Assembly (NCBI RefSeq): GCF_008065375.1
Contig: NZ_VJYI01000030.1
Coordinates: 54,956-118,955 of the forward strand
Length of the DNA: 64,000 bases
Direction: 5' to 3'
Origin: Nonomuraea sp. SYSU D8015
Lineage (GTDB): Bacteria; Actinomycetota; Actinomycetes; Streptosporangiales; Streptosporangiaceae
Of this stretch, positions 1-8,131 are shown in pieces (the first letter of the stretch is position 1; each line of letters opens with the position of its first letter). Position numbers and translations under genes: made by a program. The notes beneath the pieces are model-generated. The model made no database searches. It was not told the origin of the DNA and worked only from the letters and a program-made list of their open reading frames with translations.

Positions 1-355
1 GGGACTGCAGGCCGGACAGGACATGGGCGAAGAACGGCTCGACGCCCAGCGTGCGGGCCGGACGGGCGATGACGATGCCGACCACGTCGTTGCCGGCCCC
101 TTTGAGTGCGCGTGCGGCCCGGTGCGGGCGCCAGTTGAGCTCCTCGGCGATGTCGAGGATGCGCTTGCGCGTCGAGTCGCTGATGCCGGGGCGGGCGTTG
201 AAGGCGAGCGACACCGCCGAGACGGAGACGCCCGCCAGCCGCGCGATGTCGGTGCTCCTCAGCCGGCCCGGCGTGGGCTCGGGGGGCTCGGGGCGCTCGG
301 GGGAGTCGGGTGAAGCGGCGGAGTCCTGGGGCGGAACCTCATCGTTCGGCGGCAT
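1..355 (-). CDS. LacI-family transcriptional regulator, 3' part cut by window edge
   Basis: The reading frame on the minus strand opens at ATG 355-353 after a GGAGGA ribosome binding site and stays open to the window edge, giving about 118 residues. After a Pro/Ser/Glu-rich leader of about 30 residues it shows a LacI helix-turn-helix (TDIARLAGVSVSAVSLAFN, about residues 34-52), then the hinge helix region and the start of the sugar-binding core (NDVVGIVIARP). It is divergent from the glycoside hydrolase/ABC operon that begins at 518 and is very probably its sugar-responsive repressor. The effector is unknown; a product of N-glycan breakdown is the natural guess from context. The ligand-binding domain lies mostly outside the window. 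Confidence 0.9.
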   Translation of the reverse strand, partial: MPPNDEVPPQDSAASPDSPERPEPPEPTPGRLRSTDIARLAGVSVSAVSLAFNARPGISDSTRKRILDIAEELNWRPHRAARALKGAGNDVVGIVIARPARTLGVEPFFAHVLSGLQS

Positions 356-435
356 CGCTCCTCCATCGGCGTCTGGCCCGCGGACGGCCGTCGTTATGCA
401 AACGAGACAAGCTTCCCGCGTGACCCTGAGAACTC

Positions 436-480
436 AAACGTATTAGTCTGCGATCACCGTAGGGCAACTAAAACGTATCA
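436..480. promoter_or_regulatory. Candidate LacI operator pair between lacI-type gene and GH38 operon
   Basis: Two near-identical decamers, AAACGTATTA (436-445) and AAACGTATCA (471-480), lie 35 bp apart in the 162-bp divergent intergenic region. Their AAACGT core resembles half of the AAACGTTT-type operators of actinobacterial LacI proteins. Repetition and position suggest regulator binding sites, but neither copy is a full palindrome, so this is inference. Confidence 0.4.
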
Positions 481-517
481 GGCATATTGTCATACCTCCG
501 CCACGGAGAGGTACGAG

Positions 518-3500
518 ATGCACAACCACCTCAGCCGGACGCTCGAACGGCTCGCCCGCGTCAAACGAGAACGGATCGCGCCCCGGATTCACACCCGGCT
601 GGGAGACGTCGAGGTCGAGGCCTGGACGGTCGCGGACTCGGCGACATTCGGCACGGTCGCGGACTCGGCGACATTCGGCACGGTCGCGGACTCGGCGACA
701 TTCGGCACGGTCGTGGACGACGGGGAGCCGGTGAGCCCCCGCCACGCCCTCGGGCTCGCCCGCGACCCCGGCCGCACGCCTCCCGCCTACCGGCCCTTCC
801 CCCTGGGCGCCACCTGGGGGGAGGCCTGGTCCACGACCTGGTTCAGGATCCGCGGCACGGTCGCCCCACAGCAGGCCGGCCCGGTCGACCTGGTGCTCGA
901 CCTGGGCTGGTTCGACCACTCCGTGGGCGGTCACTGCGAGGGCCTGGTCTTCACCCAGGACGGCACGATCGTCAAGGGCCTGCATCCCCGCCAGTCCGAC
1001 GTCCGGTTACGGGGCGACGGCGCCGTCCCCGGCCTGCTCGACGCCGACGGCGCTTTCGTGCTCCACGTCGAGGCCGCGGCGAACCCGCTGCTGCTCGGGT
1101 TGCCGCCGTTCGTCGTCACCGAGCACGGTGAGAAGGGGGCGGAGGAGCCGTTCGAGCAGTTCAGGCTGCGCCGCGCGGAGATCGCCGCGTTCTCGCCGGA
1201 GCTCCACGCCCTGTGCTGCGACCTTGACGTCCTCGGCGGGCTGGCCGCCGAGCTGAGCGCGGACGAGCCGCGTCACTGGCGGCTGCTGCGCGCGATCGAG
1301 GAGGCGCTGGACGTCTACGACGAGGCGGACGCCGAGGCCACCGCCCGGCGGGCACGTGCGATCCTCGCCCCCCTCCTGGCCGCGCCCGCGCACGCCAGCG
1401 CGCACCGGATCACCGCCGTCGGGCACGCGCACATGGACACGGCCTGGCTGTGGCCGCTGCGCGAGACGGTGCGCAAGCTCGCCCGCACGGTCTCCAACGC
1501 GCTCGTCCTGCTCGACGCCGACCCCGAACTGGTGTACACGATGTCGTCGGCCCAGCACTTCAGCTGGCTCGAAGAGCACTATCCGGAGCTGTTCGCCCGG
1601 GTGCGGCGCCACGTCGAGCAGGGCCGGTTCATACCGGTCGGCGGCATGTGGGTCGAGGCGGACGGCGTCATCCCCACCGGCGAGTCGATGGTGCGCCAGC
1701 TGACCTACGGCAAGAGGTACTTCATCAGCCGCTTCGGCCGGGAACCGCGCGAGATGTGGCTGCCCGACTCCTTCGGCTACTCGGGCGCCCTGCCGCAGCT
1801 GGCCCGCCGGGCGGGGTCCCGCTGGTTCCTGACGCAGAAGATCTCCTGGAACGACACCACGGTCTTCCCGCACCACTCCTTCTGGTGGGAGGGCATCGAC
1901 GGCACGCGGATCTTCACCCACTTCCCGCCCGCGGAGACGTACGCCGCCGAGGTGACCGCCCGCGAACTCCGTCATGCCGTCGTCACCTTCAAGGACAAGG
2001 CGATCGCGTCCCATTCGCTGCTGCCCTACGGGTACGGCGACGGAGGCGGCGGGCCCACCAGGGAGATGGCCGAGCGGCTGCGCCGCTTCGCCGACCTGGA
2101 AGGCGCGCCCCGCGTGACCTCCAGGCCACCGGCGGAGTTCTTCCGCGAGGCCGAGGCCGAACTGCGGGAGGCCGGACCCCTGCAACCGGTCCACCGCGGC
2201 GAGCTCTACCTGGAGCTGCACCGGGGCACGCTGACTTCACAGGCGGCCATGAAGCGGCACAACCGGCGCTGCGAGTCGCTGCTGCGGGCGGCGGAATACC
2301 TCTGCGCGGCGGCGAGCACGTTGCACGGCGCGCCCTACCCGCACGACGAGCTCGACGAGATCTGGCGCACCGTGCTGCTGCACCAGTTCCACGACATCCT
2401 TCCCGGAACCTCGATCGCCTGGGTGCACCGCGAGGCCCGCGACACCTATCGGGCCGTCGAGGAAAGGCTGCACGAACTGATCAAAAGGGCCGGCGCGGCG
2501 CTGGGCGCCGAGCCGGCCGAGCCCGCGGGCCTGCTGCCGCCGTTCGCGAGCGGGCGGACCGCCGCGGCGGCCGTCGTCGAGGCCGCCGACGGCGAGGACG
2601 GCGGCACGGTACTGGACGACGGCCTGCTCCGCGTCGTGATCGGCGCCGACGGCCACGTCACCTCGCTCCTCGACCTGCGAAGCGGCCGGGAGGTCGTCCC
2701 GCCCGGCAGGCGGCTCAACGAGCTCCAGCTCTTCCGCGACGAGCCCGTGCGCTGGGACGCCTGGGACGTGGACCGGCACGTGCTCCGCCACCCCCAGGCG
2801 ATCGACGACCTCACGAGCCGGAGGGCGGTCCGCGACGGCCCCGACGCCGGCGTCGAGGTGGTCCGGCGGGCCGGCGCGTCCACGATCACGCTGACGATGT
2901 GGCTGCGAGCCGGCACCGGCCGGTTCGAGACCGAGTGCGCCGTCGACTGGCGGGAACGCGAACGCCTGCTGAAGGCCGCCCTCCCGGTGCGGATCATGGC
3001 GCGCACGGCGCGGTTCGAGACCCAGTACGGCTACGTCGAACGGCCGCTGCTCGCGAACACCGCGGCCGAGGAGGCCATGTTCGAAGCCGCGATGCACCGC
3101 TACGTGCAGGTGGCCGACGGCGATTTCGGCCTCGCGATCGTCAACGACACGATGTACGGGGCCGACGCCCGCGCCGACGGCGACTCCACCGTCGTCCGGC
3201 TGTCCCTGCTCCGCGGCGCGCGCTTCCCCGATCCCCGCGCCGACGCGGGCGAGCACGTCTTCCGCTGGGCGGTGCTGCCCGGCGCTGACGTGCCCGCCGC
3301 GGCCGAGGCGGCCTACGCGTTCAACACCCCCGGCCTCGCCGGCCTCCCGCGGGTCGCGCCGCTGGTGCGGCTGGAGGTCCTGACCGGGCACGCGCTCGTC
3401 GACTGGGTGAAGCTGGCCGACGACGGCTCCGGGGACCTCGTCGTACGGGTGTACGAGACGCAAGGCGGACGGGCGAGCGCACGGCTGCACTGCCGCGGGG

Positions 3501-3670
3501 AACTCGGCGCGGGAGCCGTCCTGTGGGAGACCGACCTGCTCGAACTGGAGATCGGCGGCGACGACGACCTGCCCGCGGCCGTGCGGCCGGCGGGCGCGCG
3601 CCGGCCCGTGGGCGAGGCCCGTCTGGAGCTCGGCCCCTTCCAGGTGGCGACGCTGCGGATCGCCCCGTGA
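518..3670 (+). CDS. GH38 alpha-mannosidase, intracellular
   Basis: This 1050-residue protein hydrolyses alpha-mannosidic linkages, probably of imported N-glycans. The family signature HAHMDTAWLWP is at about residues 303-313, with the zinc ligands expected at His305 and Asp307. The nucleophile is expected at Asp417 in LPDSFGYSG. The C-terminal half carries the all-beta GH38 domains. There is no signal peptide, so it should act in the cytoplasm. The start at 518 follows GGAGAGG. An unusual N-terminal insertion repeats the nonapeptide TVADSATFG three times (see the DNA repeat entry). It is the first gene of an operon with an ABC sugar importer, GH5, GH3 and GH85 enzymes. Exact linkage preference (alpha-1,2/1,3/1,6) cannot be read from the sequence. 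Confidence 0.93.
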   Translation: MHNHLSRTLERLARVKRERIAPRIHTRLGDVEVEAWTVADSATFGTVADSATFGTVADSATFGTVVDDGEPVSPRHALGLARDPGRTPPAYRPFPLGATWGEAWSTTWFRIRGTVAPQQAGPVDLVLDLGWFDHSVGGHCEGLVFTQDGTIVKGLHPRQSDVRLRGDGAVPGLLDADGAFVLHVEAAANPLLLGLPPFVVTEHGEKGAEEPFEQFRLRRAEIAAFSPELHALCCDLDVLGGLAAELSADEPRHWRLLRAIEEALDVYDEADAEATARRARAILAPLLAAPAHASAHRITAVGHAHMDTAWLWPLRETVRKLARTVSNALVLLDADPELVYTMSSAQHFSWLEEHYPELFARVRRHVEQGRFIPVGGMWVEADGVIPTGESMVRQLTYGKRYFISRFGREPREMWLPDSFGYSGALPQLARRAGSRWFLTQKISWNDTTVFPHHSFWWEGIDGTRIFTHFPPAETYAAEVTARELRHAVVTFKDKAIASHSLLPYGYGDGGGGPTREMAERLRRFADLEGAPRVTSRPPAEFFREAEAELREAGPLQPVHRGELYLELHRGTLTSQAAMKRHNRRCESLLRAAEYLCAAASTLHGAPYPHDELDEIWRTVLLHQFHDILPGTSIAWVHREARDTYRAVEERLHELIKRAGAALGAEPAEPAGLLPPFASGRTAAAAVVEAADGEDGGTVLDDGLLRVVIGADGHVTSLLDLRSGREVVPPGRRLNELQLFRDEPVRWDAWDVDRHVLRHPQAIDDLTSRRAVRDGPDAGVEVVRRAGASTITLTMWLRAGTGRFETECAVDWRERERLLKAALPVRIMARTARFETQYGYVERPLLANTAAEEAMFEAAMHRYVQVADGDFGLAIVNDTMYGADARADGDSTVVRLSLLRGARFPDPRADAGEHVFRWAVLPGADVPAAAEAAYAFNTPGLAGLPRVAPLVRLEVLTGHALVDWVKLADDGSGDLVVRVYETQGGRASARLHCRGELGAGAVLWETDLLELEIGGDDDLPAAVRPAGARRPVGEARLELGPFQVATLRIAP
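627..707 (+). repeat. Exact 27-bp tandem repeat, three copies, in frame in the GH38 gene
   Basis: Units 627-653, 654-680 and 681-707 are identical, and a partial fourth unit diverges afterwards. Each encodes nine residues (TVADSATFG). Because 27 is a multiple of three, the expansion keeps the frame. It sits in the N-terminal non-catalytic part of the enzyme. Confidence 0.95.
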
Positions 3671-3678
3671 CCTGCCCT

Positions 3679-3723
3679 GCCCAACGCATCAAGGCCCAAC
3701 GCATCAAGGCCCAACGCATCAAG
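3679..3723 (+). repeat. Exact 15-bp tandem repeat, three copies, upstream of the sugar-binding protein
   Basis: Units of GCCCAACGCATCAAG at 3679-3693, 3694-3708 and 3709-3723 fill the gap between the GH38 stop and the next gene. The last unit runs into the AAGGAGGA ribosome binding site (3721-3728) of the gene starting at 3735. Only the final unit is followed by the GAGGA needed for a Shine-Dalgarno sequence, so the repeat looks like slippage duplication of the leader. Confidence 0.95.
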
Positions 3724-3734
3724 GAGGACATCCG

Positions 3735-5027
3735 ATGACCACTGCCGGAAGGAGAGGCCGGGCCCTGATAGCGGGCCTGGCCCTGGGATCGCTGCTGTTG
3801 TCCGGGTGCGGTGGCGACACGACGCCGCAGGCCGCGGGCGGATCGCTGTCGGGAACGATCAAGTTCCAGACGTGGAACCTGAAGAACGAGAAGTTCACGC
3901 CCTACTTCAACGAGCTGATCGCGGCCTTCGAGAAGGAGAACCCGGGCACCAAGATCACCTGGGTGGACCAGCCCGCCGAGGGCTACCAGGACAAGCTGTC
4001 GGCCGACGCCGCCGCCGGGGCGCTCCCCGACGTCGTGGACATGGGGCCCGAGGCCGCCTACACCCTGGCCCAGGCGGGGGTCCTGCTCGACGTCGCCAAG
4101 GCCGACCCCCAGGCCAAGGGCCTCTACCTGGACAAGGCGTGGCAGGCGATGACGTTCAGCGGCCTCGGCGGCGGGACGTACGGCTACCCGTGGTACCTGA
4201 ACACCGGGCCCTCGTTCTTCAACAAGGCGCTGTTCGAGAAGTGCGGCCTGGACCCGGACAAGCTGCCCGCCACCTACGACGAGCTCTTCGACCAGGCCGA
4301 GACCATGGCCAAGAACTGCTCGGACGCGTACATGATCGCCCGGATGCCCGCCATCGAGAACTTCGGTGAGTACGGCGTGCCCCTCATGGACGCCGCCGGC
4401 AAGAAGTTCACCTACAACGACCCCAAGGGCGTGGAGTTCGTCGAGCGCTTCAAGAAGCTCTACGCCAGCAAGGGCCTGACCGAAGAGGCGCTGAACAACC
4501 TCCAGACCAAGGAGGTGGAGGAGTTCAAGGCCGGCCGGCTGGCCTACCTGTCGGGCAGCTCCTACACACTGAACGACCTGAAGGAGACCGCGCCCGACAT
4601 CTACAAGTCGCTGGGCATCGGGCCGCGCATCAGCACGGCCGCTCCCAACATGTACATCGAGTCGCTCGTCGTGAACGCCACCAGCGAGAACCAGCCGCTG
4701 GCCATGGCCTTCGCCAAGTACGTGACCAACGCCGCCAACCAGCTCGCCTTCGCCAAGAAGGCCTCCGTGTTCCCCTCGTCGGCCGGGTCGATGGACGACG
4801 AGTACTTCACCAAGGACGACGGCGACCCCGCCACGAAGGTGCGGCTGGAAAGCGCCGCCCAGGTCAAGAAGGCGATCGTGTGGTGGCCGCCGGCGTTCTC
4901 CGGCTCGGCCGACGCCGAGACGCTGCGCGAGCAGATCGCCCAGGCGCTGCTGGGCAAGAAAACGGTGCAGCAGGCGCTGGACGAGTCGGTCAAGTACTCC
5001 AACGAGCGGCTGGCCCAGCACGGATGA
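3735..5027 (+). CDS. ABC transporter sugar-binding lipoprotein (family 1 extracellular solute-binding protein)
   Basis: The 430-residue protein starts with a basic stretch and a lipoprotein signal ending in LLLSGC at about residues 20-25. It is therefore exported, lipid-anchored on Cys25 and faces the outside of the membrane. The mature part (TIKFQTWNLKNEK, ADAAAGALPDVVDMGPEAAY) is typical of family 1 solute-binding proteins for oligosaccharides. The strong AAGGAGGA site six bases before ATG 3735 fixes the start. Its stop overlaps the following permease start (ATGA at 5024-5027). From context it should capture mannose- and GlcNAc-containing oligosaccharides released from glycoproteins. The cargo is inferred, the transporter role is secure. 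Confidence 0.93.
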   Translation: MTTAGRRGRALIAGLALGSLLLSGCGGDTTPQAAGGSLSGTIKFQTWNLKNEKFTPYFNELIAAFEKENPGTKITWVDQPAEGYQDKLSADAAAGALPDVVDMGPEAAYTLAQAGVLLDVAKADPQAKGLYLDKAWQAMTFSGLGGGTYGYPWYLNTGPSFFNKALFEKCGLDPDKLPATYDELFDQAETMAKNCSDAYMIARMPAIENFGEYGVPLMDAAGKKFTYNDPKGVEFVERFKKLYASKGLTEEALNNLQTKEVEEFKAGRLAYLSGSSYTLNDLKETAPDIYKSLGIGPRISTAAPNMYIESLVVNATSENQPLAMAFAKYVTNAANQLAFAKKASVFPSSAGSMDDEYFTKDDGDPATKVRLESAAQVKKAIVWWPPAFSGSADAETLREQIAQALLGKKTVQQALDESVKYSNERLAQHG

Positions 5028-5980
5028 CGGTCTCCGCCCAGCACAAGATCTCCTTGCGGTGGGGCCGGCGCCGGCTCCACCGGGAGGAGGAAGCGGCGCC
5101 GGCCACCCATCGCTGGCGCGTGACCCCGTGGCTGTTCCTGCTGCCGGCGCTGGTCGTCATCGTGGTCCTGGTCCTCCTGCCGTTCCTCAACACGCTGCGG
5201 CTGGCCTTCACGGACTCCACCCTGCTGAGGAGCGGGGAGTTCACCGGGTGGGAGAACTTCCGGCGGATGTTCGCCGACGAGCGGTTCGGCACCGCGCTGC
5301 TCAACTCCACCCTCTACACCGTGTGCGTGGTGCCGCTCATGGTGGCGCTGCCGCTCGTGCTCGCCTCGCTGCTGGCCGGCACGGGGCGGCTGATGGGGCT
5401 CTTCCGCACCACGATGTACCTGCCGGTGATCATGTCGCCGGTCGTCGTCGGGCTGATCTGGACGAACATGCTCGACAAGCGGGGCCTGGTGAACGAACTG
5501 CTCGCCACGCTGAAAGCGGTCGCCGAGCCCGTCCCCTTCCTCACCGACCGCTGGCTGCTGCTGTTCAGCGCCATGTTCGTCACCGTGTGGATGGGCCTGG
5601 GCTACTACATGGTCATCTACCTGGCCGCGCTGGCGAACATCGACCCGAGCCTGTACGACGCGGCGGCGATGGACGGCGCCGGCCCCGTGCGGACCTTCCT
5701 CAACGTCACCGTCCCCGGGGTGCGCTCGACGATGGGGCTCATCGGCGTCCTTTCCTCGGTGGCGGCCTTCCGGGTGTTCGGTGAGATCTACGTGCTCACG
5801 AACGGCACGGGAGGCGTGGGCGGCGGCGATATCACGATGACCATGCTCATTCAGCGCGAGGGCACCGGCCTGCAGGCGCGTACCGGATACGCGGGCGCGA
5901 TCAGCCTGGTCATGTTCGTCATCCTCGGGGGGCTGCTGATCGCGCAGCTCGTCCTGCAACGCAAGCAGAGGACGTCCTGA
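5024..5980 (+). CDS. ABC sugar transporter permease 1 (MalF-like)
   Basis: The frame is open further upstream, but ATG 5024 overlaps the stop of the binding-protein gene in ATGA and gives a normal 318-residue permease. The N-terminus is cytoplasmic and charged, followed by a first membrane segment (WLFLLPALVVIVVLVLLPFLNTL). The EAA loop typical of binding-protein-dependent permeases is visible near YDAAAMDGAGPVRTFLNVTVPG, where it contacts the ATPase. It forms the membrane channel with the next gene product. No ATP-binding subunit is encoded in this operon, so a shared MsiK-type ATPase elsewhere in the genome is likely, as in other actinobacterial sugar importers (inference). Confidence 0.92.
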   Translation: MTVSAQHKISLRWGRRRLHREEEAAPATHRWRVTPWLFLLPALVVIVVLVLLPFLNTLRLAFTDSTLLRSGEFTGWENFRRMFADERFGTALLNSTLYTVCVVPLMVALPLVLASLLAGTGRLMGLFRTTMYLPVIMSPVVVGLIWTNMLDKRGLVNELLATLKAVAEPVPFLTDRWLLLFSAMFVTVWMGLGYYMVIYLAALANIDPSLYDAAAMDGAGPVRTFLNVTVPGVRSTMGLIGVLSSVAAFRVFGEIYVLTNGTGGVGGGDITMTMLIQREGTGLQARTGYAGAISLVMFVILGGLLIAQLVLQRKQRTS

Positions 5981-6828
5981 TGTCCCGGGCACGGACCCGC
6001 CGCCGAGGCTTCTCGTCCGGCCTCGTCGTGCGCTACCTCGTCCTGCTGCTGATGGCGGTGCTGCTCGCGGGCCCCCTGCTGTGGCAGGTCTCGCTGTCGC
6101 TCAAGGGCGCCGGCGACCCGTTGTACACGCGCCCTCCCGAGCTGATCCCCGGTCATCCCACGCTGGGCAACTTCGCCACGGTGCTCGAGCGCGTTCCCGT
6201 GCCCGACTACCTGCTCAACTCCCTGATCGTGGCCGCCATGGCCGTCACCGGCAACGTGGTGGGCGCCACCTGCGCCGGCTACGCGCTGGGCAAGCTGCGT
6301 TTCCGCGGTCGCGGGGTGGCGGCGGGGATCTGCGTCGCGGCCCTGCTCGTCCCGGCCGAGACCGTGCTGATCTCGCAGTTCCTGCTGGTCAGGGCGGCAG
6401 GTCTGGCCAACACGCTGCTGGGCGTCGTCCTGCCGACGATCGTGGCCGCGCTGAACGTGCTGCTCATGCGCAACGCGTTCCGCAACCTGCCCGCCGAGTT
6501 CGAGGAGGCGGCCATCGTCGACGGCGCCAACGCCTGGCAGCGGTTCATCCGCGTCTCCGTCCCCCAGGTCAAGGGCGTCATCACCGTCGTGGCGATCTTC
6601 GCGTTCGTCGGCTCGTGGAACGACTTCCTGTGGCCCCTCATCGTGCTGTCCGACGAGGACAACTACACCCTCACCATCGGGCTCAACCGCCTGCACGGCA
6701 CCTTCTACGACGACCCGCGCCTCATCGCGGCCGGCACGATCATCGCCTTGATTCCCATCGTCACGTTCTTCGCCATCTTGCAGCGCTACTTCTTCCGCGG
6801 CCTCGAAGCGGGAGGCTTGAAAGGGTGA
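5980..6828 (+). CDS. ABC sugar transporter permease 2 (MalG-like)
   Basis: The 282-residue inner-membrane protein starts at ATG 5980, sharing one base with the preceding stop (TGATG). It has an N-terminal membrane segment, several further hydrophobic stretches, the EAA motif (EEAAIVDGANAWQRFIRVSVPQ) and the short positively ended C-terminus (FFRGLEAGGLKG) usual for MalG-type subunits. It pairs with the upstream permease to import oligosaccharides captured by the lipoprotein at 3735. Substrate assignment rests on the neighbouring mannosidases and the secreted endoglycosidase. Confidence 0.92.
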   Translation: MSRARTRRRGFSSGLVVRYLVLLLMAVLLAGPLLWQVSLSLKGAGDPLYTRPPELIPGHPTLGNFATVLERVPVPDYLLNSLIVAAMAVTGNVVGATCAGYALGKLRFRGRGVAAGICVAALLVPAETVLISQFLLVRAAGLANTLLGVVLPTIVAALNVLLMRNAFRNLPAEFEEAAIVDGANAWQRFIRVSVPQVKGVITVVAIFAFVGSWNDFLWPLIVLSDEDNYTLTIGLNRLHGTFYDDPRLIAAGTIIALIPIVTFFAILQRYFFRGLEAGGLKG

Positions 6829-6829
6829 A

Positions 6830-8131
6830 ATGCTGAGATTCGGGGTCAACTACACGCCTTCCCGCGACTGGTTCTACTCCTGGCTGGACCCGGACTGGGC
6901 GGTCACCCGGCGCGACATGAAGGCCCTGGCCGGGCTCGGCCTGGATCACGTCCGCGTCATGCCGCTGTGGCCGGTCCTGCAGCCGAACCGGACGCTGATC
7001 CGCCGCCGCGCCCTCGACGACGTGCGTCACGTCGTCGAGATCGCCGGCGAGGCCGGCCTCGACGCCTGCGTCGACGTCCTGCAGGGGCACCTGTCGGGCT
7101 TCGACTTCGTGCCGAGCTGGCTGACGGACTGGCACCGGCGCAGCATGTTCACCGACCCCGACGCGGTCGCCGCGCAGGCCGCTCTGGTGGAGTCGCTCGA
7201 CGAGCACCTGCACGACCTGCCCAACTTCCTCGGGCTGACCCTGGGCAACGAGCTCAACCAGTTCACCTCCGACCTCCATCCGGCCCCGATGGCGGCCACG
7301 GCCGAGCAGGTGACGTCCTGGCTCCGCGCCTTGCACGGCGAAGGCCCGCGCGACCGGCGCCACTTCCGGCTCAACGCCGAGTACGACGCCGTCTGGTACG
7401 CCGACGGCCACCCCTTCACCCCCGCGCACTCCTCCCGGCACGGCGACATGAGCGTGATCCACTCGTGGATCTTCAACGGCACGGCGCAGGGGTACGGTCC
7501 GATGTCGCACGAAAGCGTCAGCCACGCCCTCTACCTCATCGAGCTGTCACGGGCCTTCGCGCTCGACCCGGCACGCCCGGTGTGGCTGCAGGAGGTCGGC
7601 GCGCCCCTCAACCACCTCACCGAGGAGCAGGCGCCCGGCTTCTGCGAGGGAACCGTGCGGGCGGCGGCCGACAGCGACGCCCTGTGGGGCATCACGTGGT
7701 GGTGCTCGCACGACGTGGAGCGCAGGCTGGCCGACTTCCCGGACCTGGAGCACAGCCTCGGCCTGATCGGAGCCGACGGCGCGGTCAAGGCGATCGGCCG
7801 GCGATTCGCCGAGCTGGCCGTGGAGCTGCGGGACCGGCCGCGCCCCTCCCCGCGGCGGGAGGCCGTCGTCGTCCCGGTCGACTCCGAAGACCTTCCCGTG
7901 TCCCGGGCGGAGCTGTCTCCCGGCGGCGGCGTCTTCGAGACCTGGATGAGCCGCTCGCGCGCCGGCGCCCGCCCCGCCCTGGTCACCTCCACGACCGCGG
8001 GGGACCCGGCGGCGCTGCGCGCCCGCGGCGTCGAACACCTCGTCCACGCCGAGCCGACGGGCCGCACCTTCTACAGCTCGGTCGCCGACGCGGAAGTACT
8101 CGAGCGGATGGCCGCGCATGCCGAACGCTGA
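6830..8131 (+). CDS. GH5 family beta-mannosidase-like enzyme (subfamily 18 type), intracellular
   Basis: The protein has 433 residues and no signal peptide, so it is cytoplasmic. It starts FGVNYTPSRDWFYSWLDPDW, a pattern I recognise from GH5_18 enzymes such as the bifidobacterial beta-mannosidase that cleaves Man-beta-1,4-GlcNAc of the N-glycan core. The expected acid/base is Glu141 in GNELNQF and the nucleophile Glu255 in WLQEVGAP. Those motifs are seen directly; the subfamily is assigned from memory of similar sequences. It lies two bases after the permease gene and overlaps the GH3 gene by 14 bp, indicating coupled translation. A beta-mannosidase would complete core cleavage after the GH38 enzyme removes alpha-mannoses. 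A general cellulase/mannanase is less likely, because it is intracellular. Confidence 0.8.
   Translation: MLRFGVNYTPSRDWFYSWLDPDWAVTRRDMKALAGLGLDHVRVMPLWPVLQPNRTLIRRRALDDVRHVVEIAGEAGLDACVDVLQGHLSGFDFVPSWLTDWHRRSMFTDPDAVAAQAALVESLDEHLHDLPNFLGLTLGNELNQFTSDLHPAPMAATAEQVTSWLRALHGEGPRDRRHFRLNAEYDAVWYADGHPFTPAHSSRHGDMSVIHSWIFNGTAQGYGPMSHESVSHALYLIELSRAFALDPARPVWLQEVGAPLNHLTEEQAPGFCEGTVRAAADSDALWGITWWCSHDVERRLADFPDLEHSLGLIGADGAVKAIGRRFAELAVELRDRPRPSPRREAVVVPVDSEDLPVSRAELSPGGGVFETWMSRSRAGARPALVTSTTAGDPAALRARGVEHLVHAEPTGRTFYSSVADAEVLERMAAHAER

Noticed and set aside
627..707. CRISPR-like repeat array
   Set aside because: The 27-bp units are directly adjacent with no spacers and are coding, so this is a tandem repeat.
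1007..2221. Long minus-strand open frame opposite the GH38 gene (404 codons)
   Set aside because: Shadow frame caused by high GC; no family motif, no ribosome binding site, and the plus strand is a clear GH38 enzyme.
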